Shown here piece by piece: positions 8,971 to 17,728 of a stretch of 40,505 nucleotides of DNA. The DNA comes from Chitinispirillales bacterium (GTDB lineage: Bacteria; Fibrobacterota; Chitinivibrionia; Chitinivibrionales; Chitinispirillaceae): contig JAITFI010000032.1 of assembly GCA_031281485.1 (NCBI GenBank), positions 1 through 40,505 of the forward strand. The letters run 5' to 3'. The notes under the pieces were generated by a model, which was given only the letters and a program-made list of their open reading frames with translations, had not been told where the DNA came from and did no database searches. Numbering within the stretch: the stretch's first letter is position 1; each line of letters opens with the position of its first letter. Made by a program: the position numbers and the translations under genes.

Positions 8971-9235
8971 TAAAATCAAATTCTTTAAAATCTTTAAAAT
9001 CTTTTAAAATCAAAATCTTTAACGTCTTTTTTTAGACGAAAGGGCGCGATAAATCGCGCCCTTTCATAGGATATGCGGGGCTAAACCCCGCATATAAAGT
9101 CAACGTCAAAGTCAAAATCGACGTTTTTAGCCTTTGACTTTGATTTTATATATGCGGGGTTTAGCCCCGCATATCCTATGAAGCCGAAGGCTTCGTCTAA
9201 AAAAAAAGAATTTGACTTTAAAAGATTTTGACTTT
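8971..9235. repeat. Family A nested palindrome, copy A2 (core 9034-9198)
   Basis: The core starts AGACGA (9034) and ends TCGTCT (9198). Hairpin 1 is identical to A1 (GAAAGGGCGCGAT stem). Hairpins 2 and 3 are the ATATGCGGGG/CCCCGCATAT pair with loops CTAAA and TTTAG. Hairpin 4 is a different short stem, GAAGCC-GAA-GGCTTC (9180-9194). The centre reads GTCAACGTCAAAGTCAAAAT. The left flank has repeated AAAATCTTT units. With the next 100 bp it fills the 366-bp gap before the M6 protease gene; TATATT at 9283 may belong to that gene's promoter. Confidence 0.85.
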
Positions 9236-9336
9236 ATGGGACGCTGGTGTGAAAAAAAATGGCTTTTACGGTTGGCGGGCGCTATATTTAATAGTGTGGG
9301 ATGTATAACCGGTATTGACAAAGGGGGTGAGGTGAT

Positions 9337-11223
9337 ATGCGCAACGATGAGCGTAATACGGCGGTTAGTGCCGTATATCTATCAATACTGTTTATATTAT
9401 TGGCATTGGTGTCCATATTCGTCCCTTCCGTCTTTGCCGCCCCTCACGATGGCGACCGCTTTGATCTCTCCCAGCCGGACGGCTCATTAGTTCCCGTGCG
9501 CGTCTTCGGAGATGAGTTTTACCAGGATGTGGAAAGTTTGGACGGGTATACGCTCATTCGCGATTCAGACGGGTGGATTTGCTACGCCGAGCTCAATCCC
9601 GACGGTTCCGAGTACGTGTCGACCGGTGTTCGCTACACGGGCGGCGGCCGGTCCGGCGCCGGGTTGCGCAAGGGGTTGCGGATTGGCGGCGCCTCCGTTT
9701 TGAGAAAGCATCGCGGGAATAGGGACGTTTTGGGTTACGATGAGCTTGTCGCCCCCCGCGCTACGCAGTCGCTTTCAAAGACGGCGGCGGTTCGCAGGGT
9801 CGTCGGGCTGACCATTCTCGTCGAGTTCCCGGACCAGCGGTCGAACATTACGCACTCCGCTATGAACGATTTTTGCAATAGGGTGGGCGGCGTGAATGGC
9901 ACGAATCCGGCCGGATCCGTCCGCGACTACTACTACTACGTCTCAAACGGGCTTTTGGAGTACGTGAACATCGTTACCCCCTTCGTCAGGCTCGACAGCA
10001 ACCTGACCTACTACGACCGAGGGAGCGACTATCAGTATGTCCCGCAGTTTTTGACGCACACGCTGAACAAGCTCAAAGCAAGCGGTTTCGACATAAGCGA
10101 GGTTACCACGGAGACGGCCGGGTCCGGCAACAACCGCCGCGAGGTCGTTTTGGCGCTCAACATACTCTACGCCGGTTCGCCCAGGCAGGGGTGGTCTAAC
10201 GGGCTTTGGCCGCACTCCGGTACAATTTCCGGCACTCCGGGCGCCATTGCCATAGGTAACGTACGGTTCTCTAAATACCAGTTGTCGAACCTCGGCACCG
10301 GCAACTCCCCGCCGACCATCGGGACTTTCGTGCACGAGAACGGGCATTTGGTCATGGGGTGGCCCGACCTCTACTCCTACGAGTCTCCGGCGCACTCCAA
10401 CGGGGTTGGAAAGTGGTGCGTAATGAACTCGAACGACGCGGCGAACCCGCAGCAGCCCAACGCCTATCTGAGGGCTTTGGCCGGGTGGATCGACGTGACG
10501 ATGATCACCGACGCCTCTTCGGACGTTCTCGGGATGCCCTCCAACGCGCCCCAAGTGTTCAAATACGCGAGGAACGCCAAGGAGAGCTACTACATAGAGG
10601 CGCGCAGGCGCACATCCGTCGCGGTGGATTCGCGCAACTCGGCGATACCGAGCAGCGGGCTGCTTATATGGCACGTCCACACCGACGGCAAGAACACCGA
10701 CCCGACCAAAGGCTTCCCGCTTCTATCGCTGGTGCAGGCCGACGGCCGCGGCGATCTCGAGAGGAAAGCGAACAGCGGCGACGCGGGCGACCCGTTCCGC
10801 GCGCGGAACAAAAACGCTTTCAACAAGACGACCGTCCCAGCCGCCGTCTACTACGACGGCACTTTGTCCAACATAGACATAAGCGAGATAAGCGACAGCG
10901 GCGCCGCCATGACCTTCAAAGTGGGCGCCCTCTCCGCCGGAAACCCCTCCTCGCCCACGCCGACGGCATCGGTATCGGCAAAACAACTATCCTACGACAT
11001 CAAAGCCTCCCCAACCGGAACAATCACATTCACCCTGCCCACCGCCTCCCGCGTAAGCCTGAAAGCCTACAACATCAACGGCAAGCTGATAACGACGTTA
11101 GTTGATGGAATGAAAAACAGAGGAACGCATAATGTGCATGTCGGGATGGGGCAGGGCCTATACATTGTAAAGATGAAAAGCGGGGGGTACTCTAAAGAAG
11201 TTAAGATTCGCAATGTTAGGTAA
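9337..11223 (+). CDS. Secreted M6-family metalloprotease with sorting tail
   Basis: The 628-residue protein has a signal peptide (about 1-34, cleavage near SVFA|APHDG), an N-terminal propeptide-like segment (DGSLVPVRVFGDEFYQDVES...DGYTLIRDSDGW) seen in many M6 proteases, and the zinc site HENGH at 333-337 followed by GWPDLYSYE; in this family the HExxH...GxxD layout binds the catalytic zinc. Residues about 560-628 (SLKAYNINGKLITTL, GQGLYIVKM) form a C-terminal tail like type IX secretion sorting domains. It probably degrades extracellular protein. GGGGGTGAGGTG lies just before the ATG. The tail of the gene runs into repeat B2. Confidence 0.88.
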   Translation: MRNDERNTAVSAVYLSILFILLALVSIFVPSVFAAPHDGDRFDLSQPDGSLVPVRVFGDEFYQDVESLDGYTLIRDSDGWICYAELNPDGSEYVSTGVRYTGGGRSGAGLRKGLRIGGASVLRKHRGNRDVLGYDELVAPRATQSLSKTAAVRRVVGLTILVEFPDQRSNITHSAMNDFCNRVGGVNGTNPAGSVRDYYYYVSNGLLEYVNIVTPFVRLDSNLTYYDRGSDYQYVPQFLTHTLNKLKASGFDISEVTTETAGSGNNRREVVLALNILYAGSPRQGWSNGLWPHSGTISGTPGAIAIGNVRFSKYQLSNLGTGNSPPTIGTFVHENGHLVMGWPDLYSYESPAHSNGVGKWCVMNSNDAANPQQPNAYLRALAGWIDVTMITDASSDVLGMPSNAPQVFKYARNAKESYYIEARRRTSVAVDSRNSAIPSSGLLIWHVHTDGKNTDPTKGFPLLSLVQADGRGDLERKANSGDAGDPFRARNKNAFNKTTVPAAVYYDGTLSNIDISEISDSGAAMTFKVGALSAGNPSSPTPTASVSAKQLSYDIKASPTGTITFTLPTASRVSLKAYNINGKLITTLVDGMKNRGTHNVHVGMGQGLYIVKMKSGGYSKEVKIRNVR

Positions 11224-11228
11224 AAGAT

Positions 11229-11294
11229 GTCTGAACTAGGATTGGCTTCGCCGAGATAAACAAGTTAGTAGGATTTAAAGGATTATAGGATTGA
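11229..11294. repeat. Family B repeat, copy B2 (with 27-bp insert)
   Basis: TGTCTGAACTAGGATT is followed by GGCTTCGCCGAGATAAACAA and then TAGGATTTAAAGGATTATAGG. The GGCTTCGCCGAG insert is shared with copy B4 (24875 on) but absent from B1, B3 and B5. It lies between the convergent M6 protease and PIN genes. Confidence 0.65.
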
Positions 11295-11314
11295 AAGGCG
11301 AAAAGATGAAAGAA

Positions 11315-11740
11315 TCACCGTTTATTGTAGACGAGTTTCAGTCCGTAGCGTCTGTAATTCGGAAACTGTCTATCGCTGCTGATAATCGGGATCTTCTCGA
11401 CAATGGCCTGCGCGATGATGATCCGGTCTGTGTTGTCTCTGTGGTCGTTGACGATGGGTATTTCGGCGAGTTTCCACAGGTGGTCTTCCATGACGTATTT
11501 TATCTTGTAGGACCGTTCGTTGGTAATATACCCGATAATATCCTTGGCGGATTTCCACCGTTTGACCTCTATCTTTCCGGTCTGTTGCAGGAGTATCAGT
11601 TCCTCCACGCATTTAGACGGGACGTAGATGTGGTTGGTGGTATCTCTGAGAATAGCCTCTACTTCCGCCGTGAGCAGTTCCGGATCGCCGGCGAGATAGA
11701 TGACGATATTCGAGTCAATCAAATAGCGCTCCGACCTCAT
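11315..11740 (-). CDS. PIN-domain ribonuclease (VapC-like toxin)
   Basis: The 141-residue protein has the PIN-fold acidic set: Asp9 in RYLIDSNIVIY, Glu46/Glu47 in KCVEELILL, Asp102/Asp105 in HRDNTDRIIIAQA and Asp123 in ISSDRQF. PIN domains are magnesium-dependent RNases, and in toxin-antitoxin pairs they cut tRNA, rRNA or mRNA. Its ATG overlaps the stop codon of the upstream gene by ATGA (4 bp), a typical toxin-antitoxin arrangement with the toxin second. Target unknown. Confidence 0.85.
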   Translation of the reverse strand: MRSERYLIDSNIVIYLAGDPELLTAEVEAILRDTTNHIYVPSKCVEELILLQQTGKIEVKRWKSAKDIIGYITNERSYKIKYVMEDHLWKLAEIPIVNDHRDNTDRIIIAQAIVEKIPIISSDRQFPNYRRYGLKLVYNKR

Positions 11741-12141
11741 CTCAGAACCGCCTTCCAGTCGTGTACTATGAGCCCGATTCCGAATGGGTGTTTTAAATCA
11801 AACGCGCCGCCTTTCGACAGCCCTCCCATACTTTTTGCATGTTCCAGCGTCCTTGCCACACGTGCAAGCGCGTTGTTTTTTTTCTCCGCCGACACCGTCC
11901 GCTTGGCCTTTATCATCTTCACAGCTTTCGCCGCCAAGACTTCCACCTCGGCGAGGGGGACGGTATTACGCACCAGCCATTCCGCGTCGGTGAGTTCGCT
12001 GATATGCTTCCGCTCCAGCGCCGCCTTTGCCGCCGTTCGCTTCTTGACCGCTTTCTTTGCCGGCTTGACCGCCGTCGACACCTTCTTGTCGGGCTTCACA
12101 GCGGTTTTCGCCCGCGTCCCGCTTTTCGCCGCCATTTTCAT
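11737..12141 (-). CDS. Probable antitoxin with histone-H1-like Lys/Ala/Pro N-terminal tail
   Basis: The 134-residue protein is set by AAGGAG six bases before the ATG at 12141; the much longer open frame upstream on this strand is only the shadow of the opposite gene. Residues 1-40 are Lys/Ala/Pro-rich (KSGTRAKTAVKPDKKVST, VKPAKKAVKKRTAAKAA), as in histone H1 tails and bacterial Hc1/AlgP-like proteins. Residues 45-134 are a compact domain (ISELTDAEWLVRNTVPLAEVE, GGAFDLKHPFGIGLIVHDW). It overlaps the PIN gene by 4 bp, so I infer that the C-terminal part neutralises PIN and the tail binds nucleic acid. I do not recognise the C-terminal domain family. Confidence 0.75.
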   Translation of the reverse strand: MKMAAKSGTRAKTAVKPDKKVSTAVKPAKKAVKKRTAAKAALERKHISELTDAEWLVRNTVPLAEVEVLAAKAVKMIKAKRTVSAEKKNNALARVARTLEHAKSMGGLSKGGAFDLKHPFGIGLIVHDWKAVLR

Positions 12142-12187
12142 GTTCCGCTCCTTTTTGAGGGGTGGGGTGGTTACAGTAGCAATTTTA

Positions 12188-12217
12188 AATATAGTTAATG
12201 CGGGTTTATTATCGCAA
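12188..12217 (-). promoter_or_regulatory. Promoter of the PIN toxin-antitoxin pair
   Basis: On the minus strand, TTGCGA (12217-12212) and TATATT (12193-12188) are separated by 18 bp, and the antitoxin ATG lies about 47 nt further on. The site is in the divergent spacer shared with the CsgG-like gene. Confidence 0.5.
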
Positions 12218-12249
12218 GTTAACCTTTTAATTAACGAGGGGATAGATGT

Positions 12250-13611
12250 ATGAATCTTTTGGTCCGTCGCGTCAGAACCGTCTCGGCAACAGCGTTGTTT
12301 TTGATCGCGTTGTGGGGCGGTGTGTTGTTTGCCCAAGAGCCGCCTGAGCCGGTCGGGGTTATTCAGGAGGAGTCGGAGTCGGCGCCGCCCGAGACGCCCG
12401 CCGTTCCGCCCGCGTATTATCAGCAAGAACCGGCTCCTCCGCCTATTTATCATCAAGCGGTGCCCGCAGAGCCCCCGTCTCCGCCGCCGGTGTATCATCA
12501 GGCCGCGCCTGTCGCGCCGCCGCCTCCACCGCCCACTGTCGCGCCGCCTGAAGAGCCGTCCGACACGCGTCCCAATATTGCCGTCTACGTTACGGGCGAG
12601 GTCTCGGCGAATGAGAAAAAGGCGCTCGGGACGTACATTCTCGACGCTCTTGTGAACAGCGGGCGTTTCCACGGCATAGAGCGCGCCGGATCGTTTTTGG
12701 CGGAGGTGGAGAAGGAGCATGTCCGTCAGCGCGACGGCGCGGTGGACTACGGCCGCGTCAGCAAGGTCGGGGCGCAGTTCGGCGTGAAATTCGTTTGCAT
12801 CGCGGACATCACTCCGGCGCTCGGGGCGTTTCAGGTGTCGGCGAGAATTGTGAACGTGGAGACCGCCGAGGTGGCGTTCATCGGTCAGGCGACCGGGCCG
12901 CTCAAGACGATAGGCGATCTCACCGATATGTCGGCGCGCGTGGTGCGCAAGATGTTCGGCGTTCCCGATCCGGCGGGGGAGGATTCTCTTTTCCGCAAGC
13001 CGCGCGTGGAGATAAGCGTCGGCGTTGGCGGAGTGATAGCGAACGGCTTCGGCGGCGGTTTGGCGTGGCCGGGCGGGGAGCGTATCGGCATGCCTTATTC
13101 CGTCACCGGCGCGTACTTGTTCTTTGACGCAGTGTACGCCGAATTGTTCTTCGGTTACGCGGCGGGAGACGGTCAGTGGGGGAGCAACAGTGTGCGTGAC
13201 AAAAAAGAATTGCCGTCCATGCCGCGCGCCTACATAAACGCGGGCGTATTCTGCAAATATCCGTTCCGCTCCCCGCGCATAACGTTCTTCCCGCTTATCG
13301 GGATGGAATACGGGTTGTCGATATCCGGCAGCCTGAAATTCCGCAATCACAACGAGGAGATCCCCTTCGACGGTCAAGACAACAAACCCGCCGCCGCGTC
13401 GCTGAGTTCGTTGTGGGGAAAGTTCGGCGCGGGATTCGATTTTGCTATGGGAAAGAGCGTCTATCTGCGGACGGAGGCGGTGTACGGTGTGAGAGGGTCG
13501 AACGCGTTCGAGCATTTCTGCGTGGACAACCGCCCGAAGGATATGGGCGAACTGGAGGCGAGTTACGGAACCGGGTTGGATGTGAAAGTCGGGGTAGGGG
13601 CGAAGTTTTAA
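12250..13611 (+). CDS. Secreted CsgG-like protein with Pro-rich linker and C-terminal barrel-like domain
   Basis: The 453-residue protein has a signal peptide (about 1-28, ending GGVLFA|QEPP), a proline-rich linker (about 30-107) with repeats such as PPPIYHQA and PPPVYHQAAP, then a CsgG/LpoB-like domain (about 108-240: RPNIAVYVTGEVSANEKKAL, GTYILDALVNSGRFHGIER, VSARIVNVETAEV). Residues about 255-453 alternate short hydrophobic and polar stretches with aromatic ends and finish in VGVGAKF, as in outer-membrane beta-barrels. The ATG follows GAGGGG by 8 nt. The InlB-repeat lipoprotein gene starts 28 bp downstream, probably in the same operon. Role at the cell envelope is inferred. Confidence 0.7.
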   Translation: MNLLVRRVRTVSATALFLIALWGGVLFAQEPPEPVGVIQEESESAPPETPAVPPAYYQQEPAPPPIYHQAVPAEPPSPPPVYHQAAPVAPPPPPPTVAPPEEPSDTRPNIAVYVTGEVSANEKKALGTYILDALVNSGRFHGIERAGSFLAEVEKEHVRQRDGAVDYGRVSKVGAQFGVKFVCIADITPALGAFQVSARIVNVETAEVAFIGQATGPLKTIGDLTDMSARVVRKMFGVPDPAGEDSLFRKPRVEISVGVGGVIANGFGGGLAWPGGERIGMPYSVTGAYLFFDAVYAELFFGYAAGDGQWGSNSVRDKKELPSMPRAYINAGVFCKYPFRSPRITFFPLIGMEYGLSISGSLKFRNHNEEIPFDGQDNKPAAASLSSLWGKFGAGFDFAMGKSVYLRTEAVYGVRGSNAFEHFCVDNRPKDMGELEASYGTGLDVKVGVGAKF

Positions 13612-13639
13612 TACCACAATAATCAATAAGGAGAAAATC

Positions 13640-14470
13640 ATGAAAAAATCATTATTACTCGCTACGCTCGTAGGCAGTCTCGCTCTCTCTTGCATAATCG
13701 AGCCTGACGGAGTTCAATCTTCTAATCCGGAGGTTAGCGAATTAATCAGGCATCTGTATTCCGATCTCGGTAGACAATACACATTAACAATAGGAACGAG
13801 TCCGCGAGACGGCGGCACTGTGAGGCGGGAGCCTAATTCGGCGGTTACTACTTACAAGTCCGGGAGCGAGGTTAGGTTAACGGCTGTTCCGGCGAGCGGT
13901 TATAGGTTTGTCAAGTGGTCGGGGGCGAGGAGCGACACGACGGCGACGGTGACGGTGCTCATGAACGCCGATTTGACGCTGACCGCGAACTTCGAGTATA
14001 CGGTGCGCCCTCAGTATTCTCTCGTCGTCAACGCCGACCCGAATCAGGGCGGGACGGTGACGCGGAGTCCGAGCAAGGCGGTCTACACGGAGGGGGACAC
14101 TGTGACGGTGAGGGCTTCGGCGCGTCAGGACTACAGGTTCACGGGGTGGTCGGGGGCGTTGAACGACACGTCGGAGTCTGTGACAATCGTGATGACAAGC
14201 AATATGGTGCTGACGGCGAATTTCATAGAGGATTATCTCGACGCCTATGCTTTAAGAATAAGGATTGAACCAAGCGGCGCGGGCACGGTGACGCGCAATC
14301 CGGATAGGGGGGTATTCTACGCAGGCGGGGCGTGGGTGGATTTAACCGCCGTGCCGTCCGCCGGTTATGAGTTTGACGGTTGGTCGGGAGCGGCTTCGGG
14401 GTCGGCGAATCCGTTGAGAATACAGATGAACGGGGAAAGAATTGTGACGGCGGTGTTTAGGGAGCGTTGA
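13640..14470 (+). CDS. Lipoprotein with three InlB B-type repeats
   Basis: The 276-residue protein has a lipoprotein-type signal (lipobox-like ALSC, Cys18), a short linker and three tandem divergent InlB B-repeat domains (about 46-117, 124-194 and 203-274). Each repeat has the hallmark series GGTVxRxP, a YxxGxxVxLTAxP segment, YxFxxWSGA and a closing LTANF. Such domains are found in surface proteins and often mediate contact with substrates or partners. AAGGAGA lies just before the ATG. A hairpin terminator follows. Its position 28 bp behind the CsgG-like gene suggests the two act together at the outer membrane. Confidence 0.85.
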   Translation: MKKSLLLATLVGSLALSCIIEPDGVQSSNPEVSELIRHLYSDLGRQYTLTIGTSPRDGGTVRREPNSAVTTYKSGSEVRLTAVPASGYRFVKWSGARSDTTATVTVLMNADLTLTANFEYTVRPQYSLVVNADPNQGGTVTRSPSKAVYTEGDTVTVRASARQDYRFTGWSGALNDTSESVTIVMTSNMVLTANFIEDYLDAYALRIRIEPSGAGTVTRNPDRGVFYAGGAWVDLTAVPSAGYEFDGWSGAASGSANPLRIQMNGERIVTAVFRER

Positions 14471-14499
14471 GACGAAGGCTGGGTGTGGAAAGAAATCGA

Positions 14500-14537
14500 C
14501 GGGAGTGTTCTGAAATCCGGAACGCTCCCGCGTTCTT
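14500..14537 (+). terminator. Hairpin terminator after the InlB-repeat gene
   Basis: CGGGAGTGTTC (14500-14510) pairs with GAACGCTCCCG (14520-14530), with one G-U pair and a 9-nt loop. The T-rich tail is weak (CGTTCTTCG). Confidence 0.55.
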
Positions 14538-14545
14538 CGATAAAT

Positions 14546-14574
14546 TTGACTTTTCCGCTTCCTGATATTATTTT
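14546..14574 (+). promoter_or_regulatory. Promoter of the DUF4380 gene
   Basis: TTGACT (14546-14551) and TATTTT (14569-14574) are 17 bp apart. The start codon at 14584 is so close that the transcript would be nearly leaderless. No Shine-Dalgarno sequence is present. Confidence 0.4.
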
Positions 14575-14583
14575 TTTAAGATT

Positions 14584-15546
14584 ATGGACAGGCTGATAAA
14601 AATTTCTGACGGACGCATTGAAGCGGGCGTGATCCCGGACCTCGGCGGTATGGTTGCGTTGTTGCGCATCGTCGGCAAGCCCAACATCCTCAAGGCTGAT
14701 CAAAGCCTGTGGAACGAACCGCCCGCGCCACCGCGCGTCTTCGGCCCGAATCCCGTTTGGACGCCATACAACGGCCACATCGTCTGGCTCGGCCCGCAGA
14801 GCGAGTGGTGGGCGCATCAAGACAAGAGTCCGAAGAAGCGCCGCGAGCGCGCGGTCTGGCCGCCCGATCCGTACATCAACAACGGATATTACGAGGTGAT
14901 TGAGCGCGGCGAAACGGAAGTGACTATGCTGGGACCAAAGAGCGAGTTCAGCGGGGTGCGTCTCACAAAGTCCGTCAAGATAAGGGCCGGCAAGGTGTTC
15001 TTCAGCGTTTGCGCCGAAAATATCCGAGACACCCCGGTCTCGTGGGATCTGTGGCTGAACACGCGTGTGGACGGCTACGCCAACTGCTATGTTCCGTCGG
15101 TGTCCAAGGATAAGGTGCGTATAGACGCCCCGAACGGAACCGGCGACGACGAGGCGTGCGTGTTTTCGCAAAGCGGGGGATACTTCACAATCGAGCCGCG
15201 CAAGCCGTCCAAGGGCAAGGAGAGGCGCTGGGGCAAGGCGTTCGTCCAAGCCGGAAAGGGCATGATGGCGGCTTTCGCCTCGTCGCAAGCGCTGATAATC
15301 CGCTTCAAAAGACACTCGCCGAAGTTGATACATCCCGAGCAGGCGCTTGTGGAATTTTATAATATGACGACAAGCAACAAGGAAGACGCGCTGACAGAAT
15401 TGGAATACCACGCGCCTTATAGAACGCTTGCGCCGGGCGAGTCGATGGAGGCGTGTCAGTCTTGGGAACTTTATCCCTTTAAACCGAAGCCCACGCCTGA
15501 GGAGTGCGTTAAATTTTTGAAGAGCCAAGGGCCTCAGCGCTGCTGA
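14584..15546 (+). CDS. DUF4380 family protein (galactose-mutarotase-like fold)
   Basis: A 320-residue protein without a signal peptide. The opening (IEAGVIPDLGGMVALLRIVG) and segments such as GPNPVWTPYNGHIVWLGPQ and WWAHQD match the DUF4380 family, which has an aldose-1-epimerase-like beta-sandwich and is found in polysaccharide-using bacteria. Its reaction is not established, and binding to carbohydrate is inferred from the fold. It converges on the FapA gene, with 13 bp between the two stop codons, and no room for separate terminators. Confidence 0.75.
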   Translation: MDRLIKISDGRIEAGVIPDLGGMVALLRIVGKPNILKADQSLWNEPPAPPRVFGPNPVWTPYNGHIVWLGPQSEWWAHQDKSPKKRRERAVWPPDPYINNGYYEVIERGETEVTMLGPKSEFSGVRLTKSVKIRAGKVFFSVCAENIRDTPVSWDLWLNTRVDGYANCYVPSVSKDKVRIDAPNGTGDDEACVFSQSGGYFTIEPRKPSKGKERRWGKAFVQAGKGMMAAFASSQALIIRFKRHSPKLIHPEQALVEFYNMTTSNKEDALTELEYHAPYRTLAPGESMEACQSWELYPFKPKPTPEECVKFLKSQGPQRC

Positions 15547-15559
15547 TATTTTCCAAAAT

Positions 15560-17614
15560 CTATTTCTTTTCTTCCCCGGGCTTCGGCCTGATCGGTCTGT
15601 CCGAGAACACCCTGATCTCTTGGTTGATGACACGTATGGTTTTCCCGCCCTGCAATGTGTCGGAGAGCGCCAAATTCATGGTTCCGAACCTTACAGTCGT
15701 ACCCGGGTACGCCATGCGGTCTATGCGTATGAAGGCGTTTTCGAATTTGTTCATCGTTATGTTGAGCAGGCGCATTTTCCCCTCCAGCGCCCCTATCTGC
15801 TGCCTTATGAGTATGATCGTGTTTTTCAGTTTGCGCACGTGCTCTTTGTTTCTTACCTGTTCCGCCGGCGGCATCTTTTTGATCATATTTTCCAAATTCT
15901 TCGCGTTCTCCTCGTTTTTCGCTATGGCGGTCTTTATACTGTCCATCTCCGCTATGAGTTCCGGCTCCGGGTTTATCTGGAGGGTGGTTTTGGCTCCGCT
16001 GATGTTACCCACGGTTCTCACGGTTATGGAACCGTTGGAGACGAGCGTCCCGCCGGCTACCGATAGCGGGTGGCCGTAGACGTTTATAGATTTTGTGGCG
16101 GTGATGTTGCAGTTCAGGGCCTCTTTGGCGATGTTGACGTTGCCGCCGGCGACTATCGTTTGATTTTTCATGAAGTTCAGGTTGACGTTGCCGTCGGCGT
16201 TTATGGTTCCCTTGCCGGTGCCGACGAAGCCGAATTTGCAGAGGATGTTCCCCTTGACGTTTATCTTGCAGTCTTCTATTATGCCCTTGACCTGCAGGTC
16301 GCCGCCGCAATCCACCTCGAAGCCGCTCTTGACGTCGCCGTTGATCATGATGGAGTTGTCGTACTTTATGTTGCCGGTTTTGAAGTCTACGTCGCCGGAG
16401 ATTACGTAGCCAGCCGACACGTTGACGGAGGTACCGTCGTAGATGGCTATGCCGTCGGATACCGAGATGAGGGAGTTCGGGTCGTCGTTCGGTATGGCGG
16501 TGTTGGCCCCGACCGGCAGGCGGGCCGGTATTCCGTTTAGGGCCGCGACGACGTTGCCGTAGACGTTTTTGCCGGGGGTGCCCTTCTGCGCCGGATGGAG
16601 CTTCGCCAATACGGTTCCATTGGACACCAAGTTCACGATGTCGATGTTCTTGTAGTCCGCGCTGCCGTCCTCGGCTATGGTCGGGGCTGGGGACGGGTCG
16701 ACGTTGAAGCAGAACTCGACGCGCCCGTCTTCCCCCTTTATGGGTTGGGTGCCCTGAGCGATTATGAACGTCTCTTTCTCGGTCATCTCGCCGCCCTTTA
16801 TGCGGTCCATTAACAGCTCCAAAGCGTCAGGGTCTACGCCGTAAACGACGCCGTGCTCCTTTATCATTGCGTGTATGATTTGAAGCGACGGCATGGTTCC
16901 GCGCTCGCCGGGGGGCGTGACCGTGGCCTCGACGGCCATCAGGTCTTGAGAGACGTGCAGATCCACAGAACCGTTGAAGTCGAGCGCGTATACGCACGGT
17001 ATGCCGTTGGTGTCTGTGTAGACGACCCCGGTGCAGGCGGCGGTGAAAGTGTGGGAGGCGATGAAAACGTTGCTCCGCTCGACGATGTTGGGGCTGGCGC
17101 CGAGAATCTCCACGTGCTGCGGTTCAAGGGGCGACCCGAAGACGTCGTAGCCGATGAGGCTCGGCGTGCCCTCAGCCCGCCGTGCTATGACGGTGCCCTT
17201 GTCCACCCGCTGAAACTTGGGGGCGAGCGTCGCCGCGTCGAAAGCGCACTTGCAGGTGAAAAGCGCCCGCACTTCGTCGGGCAGCGTGATGTACTTGACC
17301 AAGATGCGCAGCGCCCCGACCCCCTCCGCCGCCGCCGGTACGCCGTGAGCCACGGGCACGGTCTCGGGTATCCCGCGTATAGACTTGGCGTAATCCGTGA
17401 CGACGCCCTTGAGCGCCGCCGCGTCTATGCCGCGAACCACCCCGGCGTCCTCGAGCGCCACCTTCAGGTGATGCACCGTCAAAACCCCCGGCTTACCCGT
17501 TATCGGGGTAAGCGTAAGCCTCACGGCCATCTTGTCCGGCGCCACATGCACCAAGATGTTAACGAAATCCGGGTGGTCGTCGCCGATTACATTGTCGTCA
17601 GTGTCTAGGCTCAT
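15560..17614 (-). CDS. FapA / DUF342 family protein
   Basis: The 684-residue protein fits the DUF342 (flagellar assembly protein A) plan: N-terminal segments with HHLKVALEDAGVVRG-type FapA_N blocks in two versions, then a long right-handed beta-helix-like region (YVISGDVDFKTGNIKYDNS, VEDGG-type turns, DLQVKGIIEDCKINVKG, NILCKFGFVGTGKGTINADG), and a C-terminal coiled coil (about 545-625, EMDSIKTAIAKNEENAKNLE). FapA proteins are cytosolic and linked to flagellar placement or envelope functions. In this window fliD and flaG lie 8-10 kb away. The first ATG has AAAGG about 12 nt upstream. Confidence 0.85.
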   Translation of the reverse strand: MSLDTDDNVIGDDHPDFVNILVHVAPDKMAVRLTLTPITGKPGVLTVHHLKVALEDAGVVRGIDAAALKGVVTDYAKSIRGIPETVPVAHGVPAAAEGVGALRILVKYITLPDEVRALFTCKCAFDAATLAPKFQRVDKGTVIARRAEGTPSLIGYDVFGSPLEPQHVEILGASPNIVERSNVFIASHTFTAACTGVVYTDTNGIPCVYALDFNGSVDLHVSQDLMAVEATVTPPGERGTMPSLQIIHAMIKEHGVVYGVDPDALELLMDRIKGGEMTEKETFIIAQGTQPIKGEDGRVEFCFNVDPSPAPTIAEDGSADYKNIDIVNLVSNGTVLAKLHPAQKGTPGKNVYGNVVAALNGIPARLPVGANTAIPNDDPNSLISVSDGIAIYDGTSVNVSAGYVISGDVDFKTGNIKYDNSIMINGDVKSGFEVDCGGDLQVKGIIEDCKINVKGNILCKFGFVGTGKGTINADGNVNLNFMKNQTIVAGGNVNIAKEALNCNITATKSINVYGHPLSVAGGTLVSNGSITVRTVGNISGAKTTLQINPEPELIAEMDSIKTAIAKNEENAKNLENMIKKMPPAEQVRNKEHVRKLKNTIILIRQQIGALEGKMRLLNITMNKFENAFIRIDRMAYPGTTVRFGTMNLALSDTLQGGKTIRVINQEIRVFSDRPIRPKPGEEKK

Positions 17615-17728
17615 CGCAACAATTTCAACCTTTTTTTCACGTTTCCTTGCGTTATTGTCCGGTTATATCTATTTTTCAAATTGACAAGCTTGCCATAAAC
17701 GTCACGGTCAAAAGTACGTGTACCTAAT

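Noticed and set aside
11291-12253. 320-codon plus-strand open frame opposite the PIN pair
   Set aside because: Shadow of two well-supported minus-strand genes with ATGA overlap, PIN catalytic residues and a ribosome-binding site.
12142-13695. Upstream part of a 652-codon open frame on the minus strand
   Set aside because: It mirrors the CsgG-like gene on the plus strand and is Arg/His-rich without family motifs; the real gene begins at 12141 behind AAGGAG.
14365-15633. 422-codon minus-strand open frame opposite the DUF4380 gene
   Set aside because: Antisense of a recognisable DUF4380 protein; no family similarity of its own.
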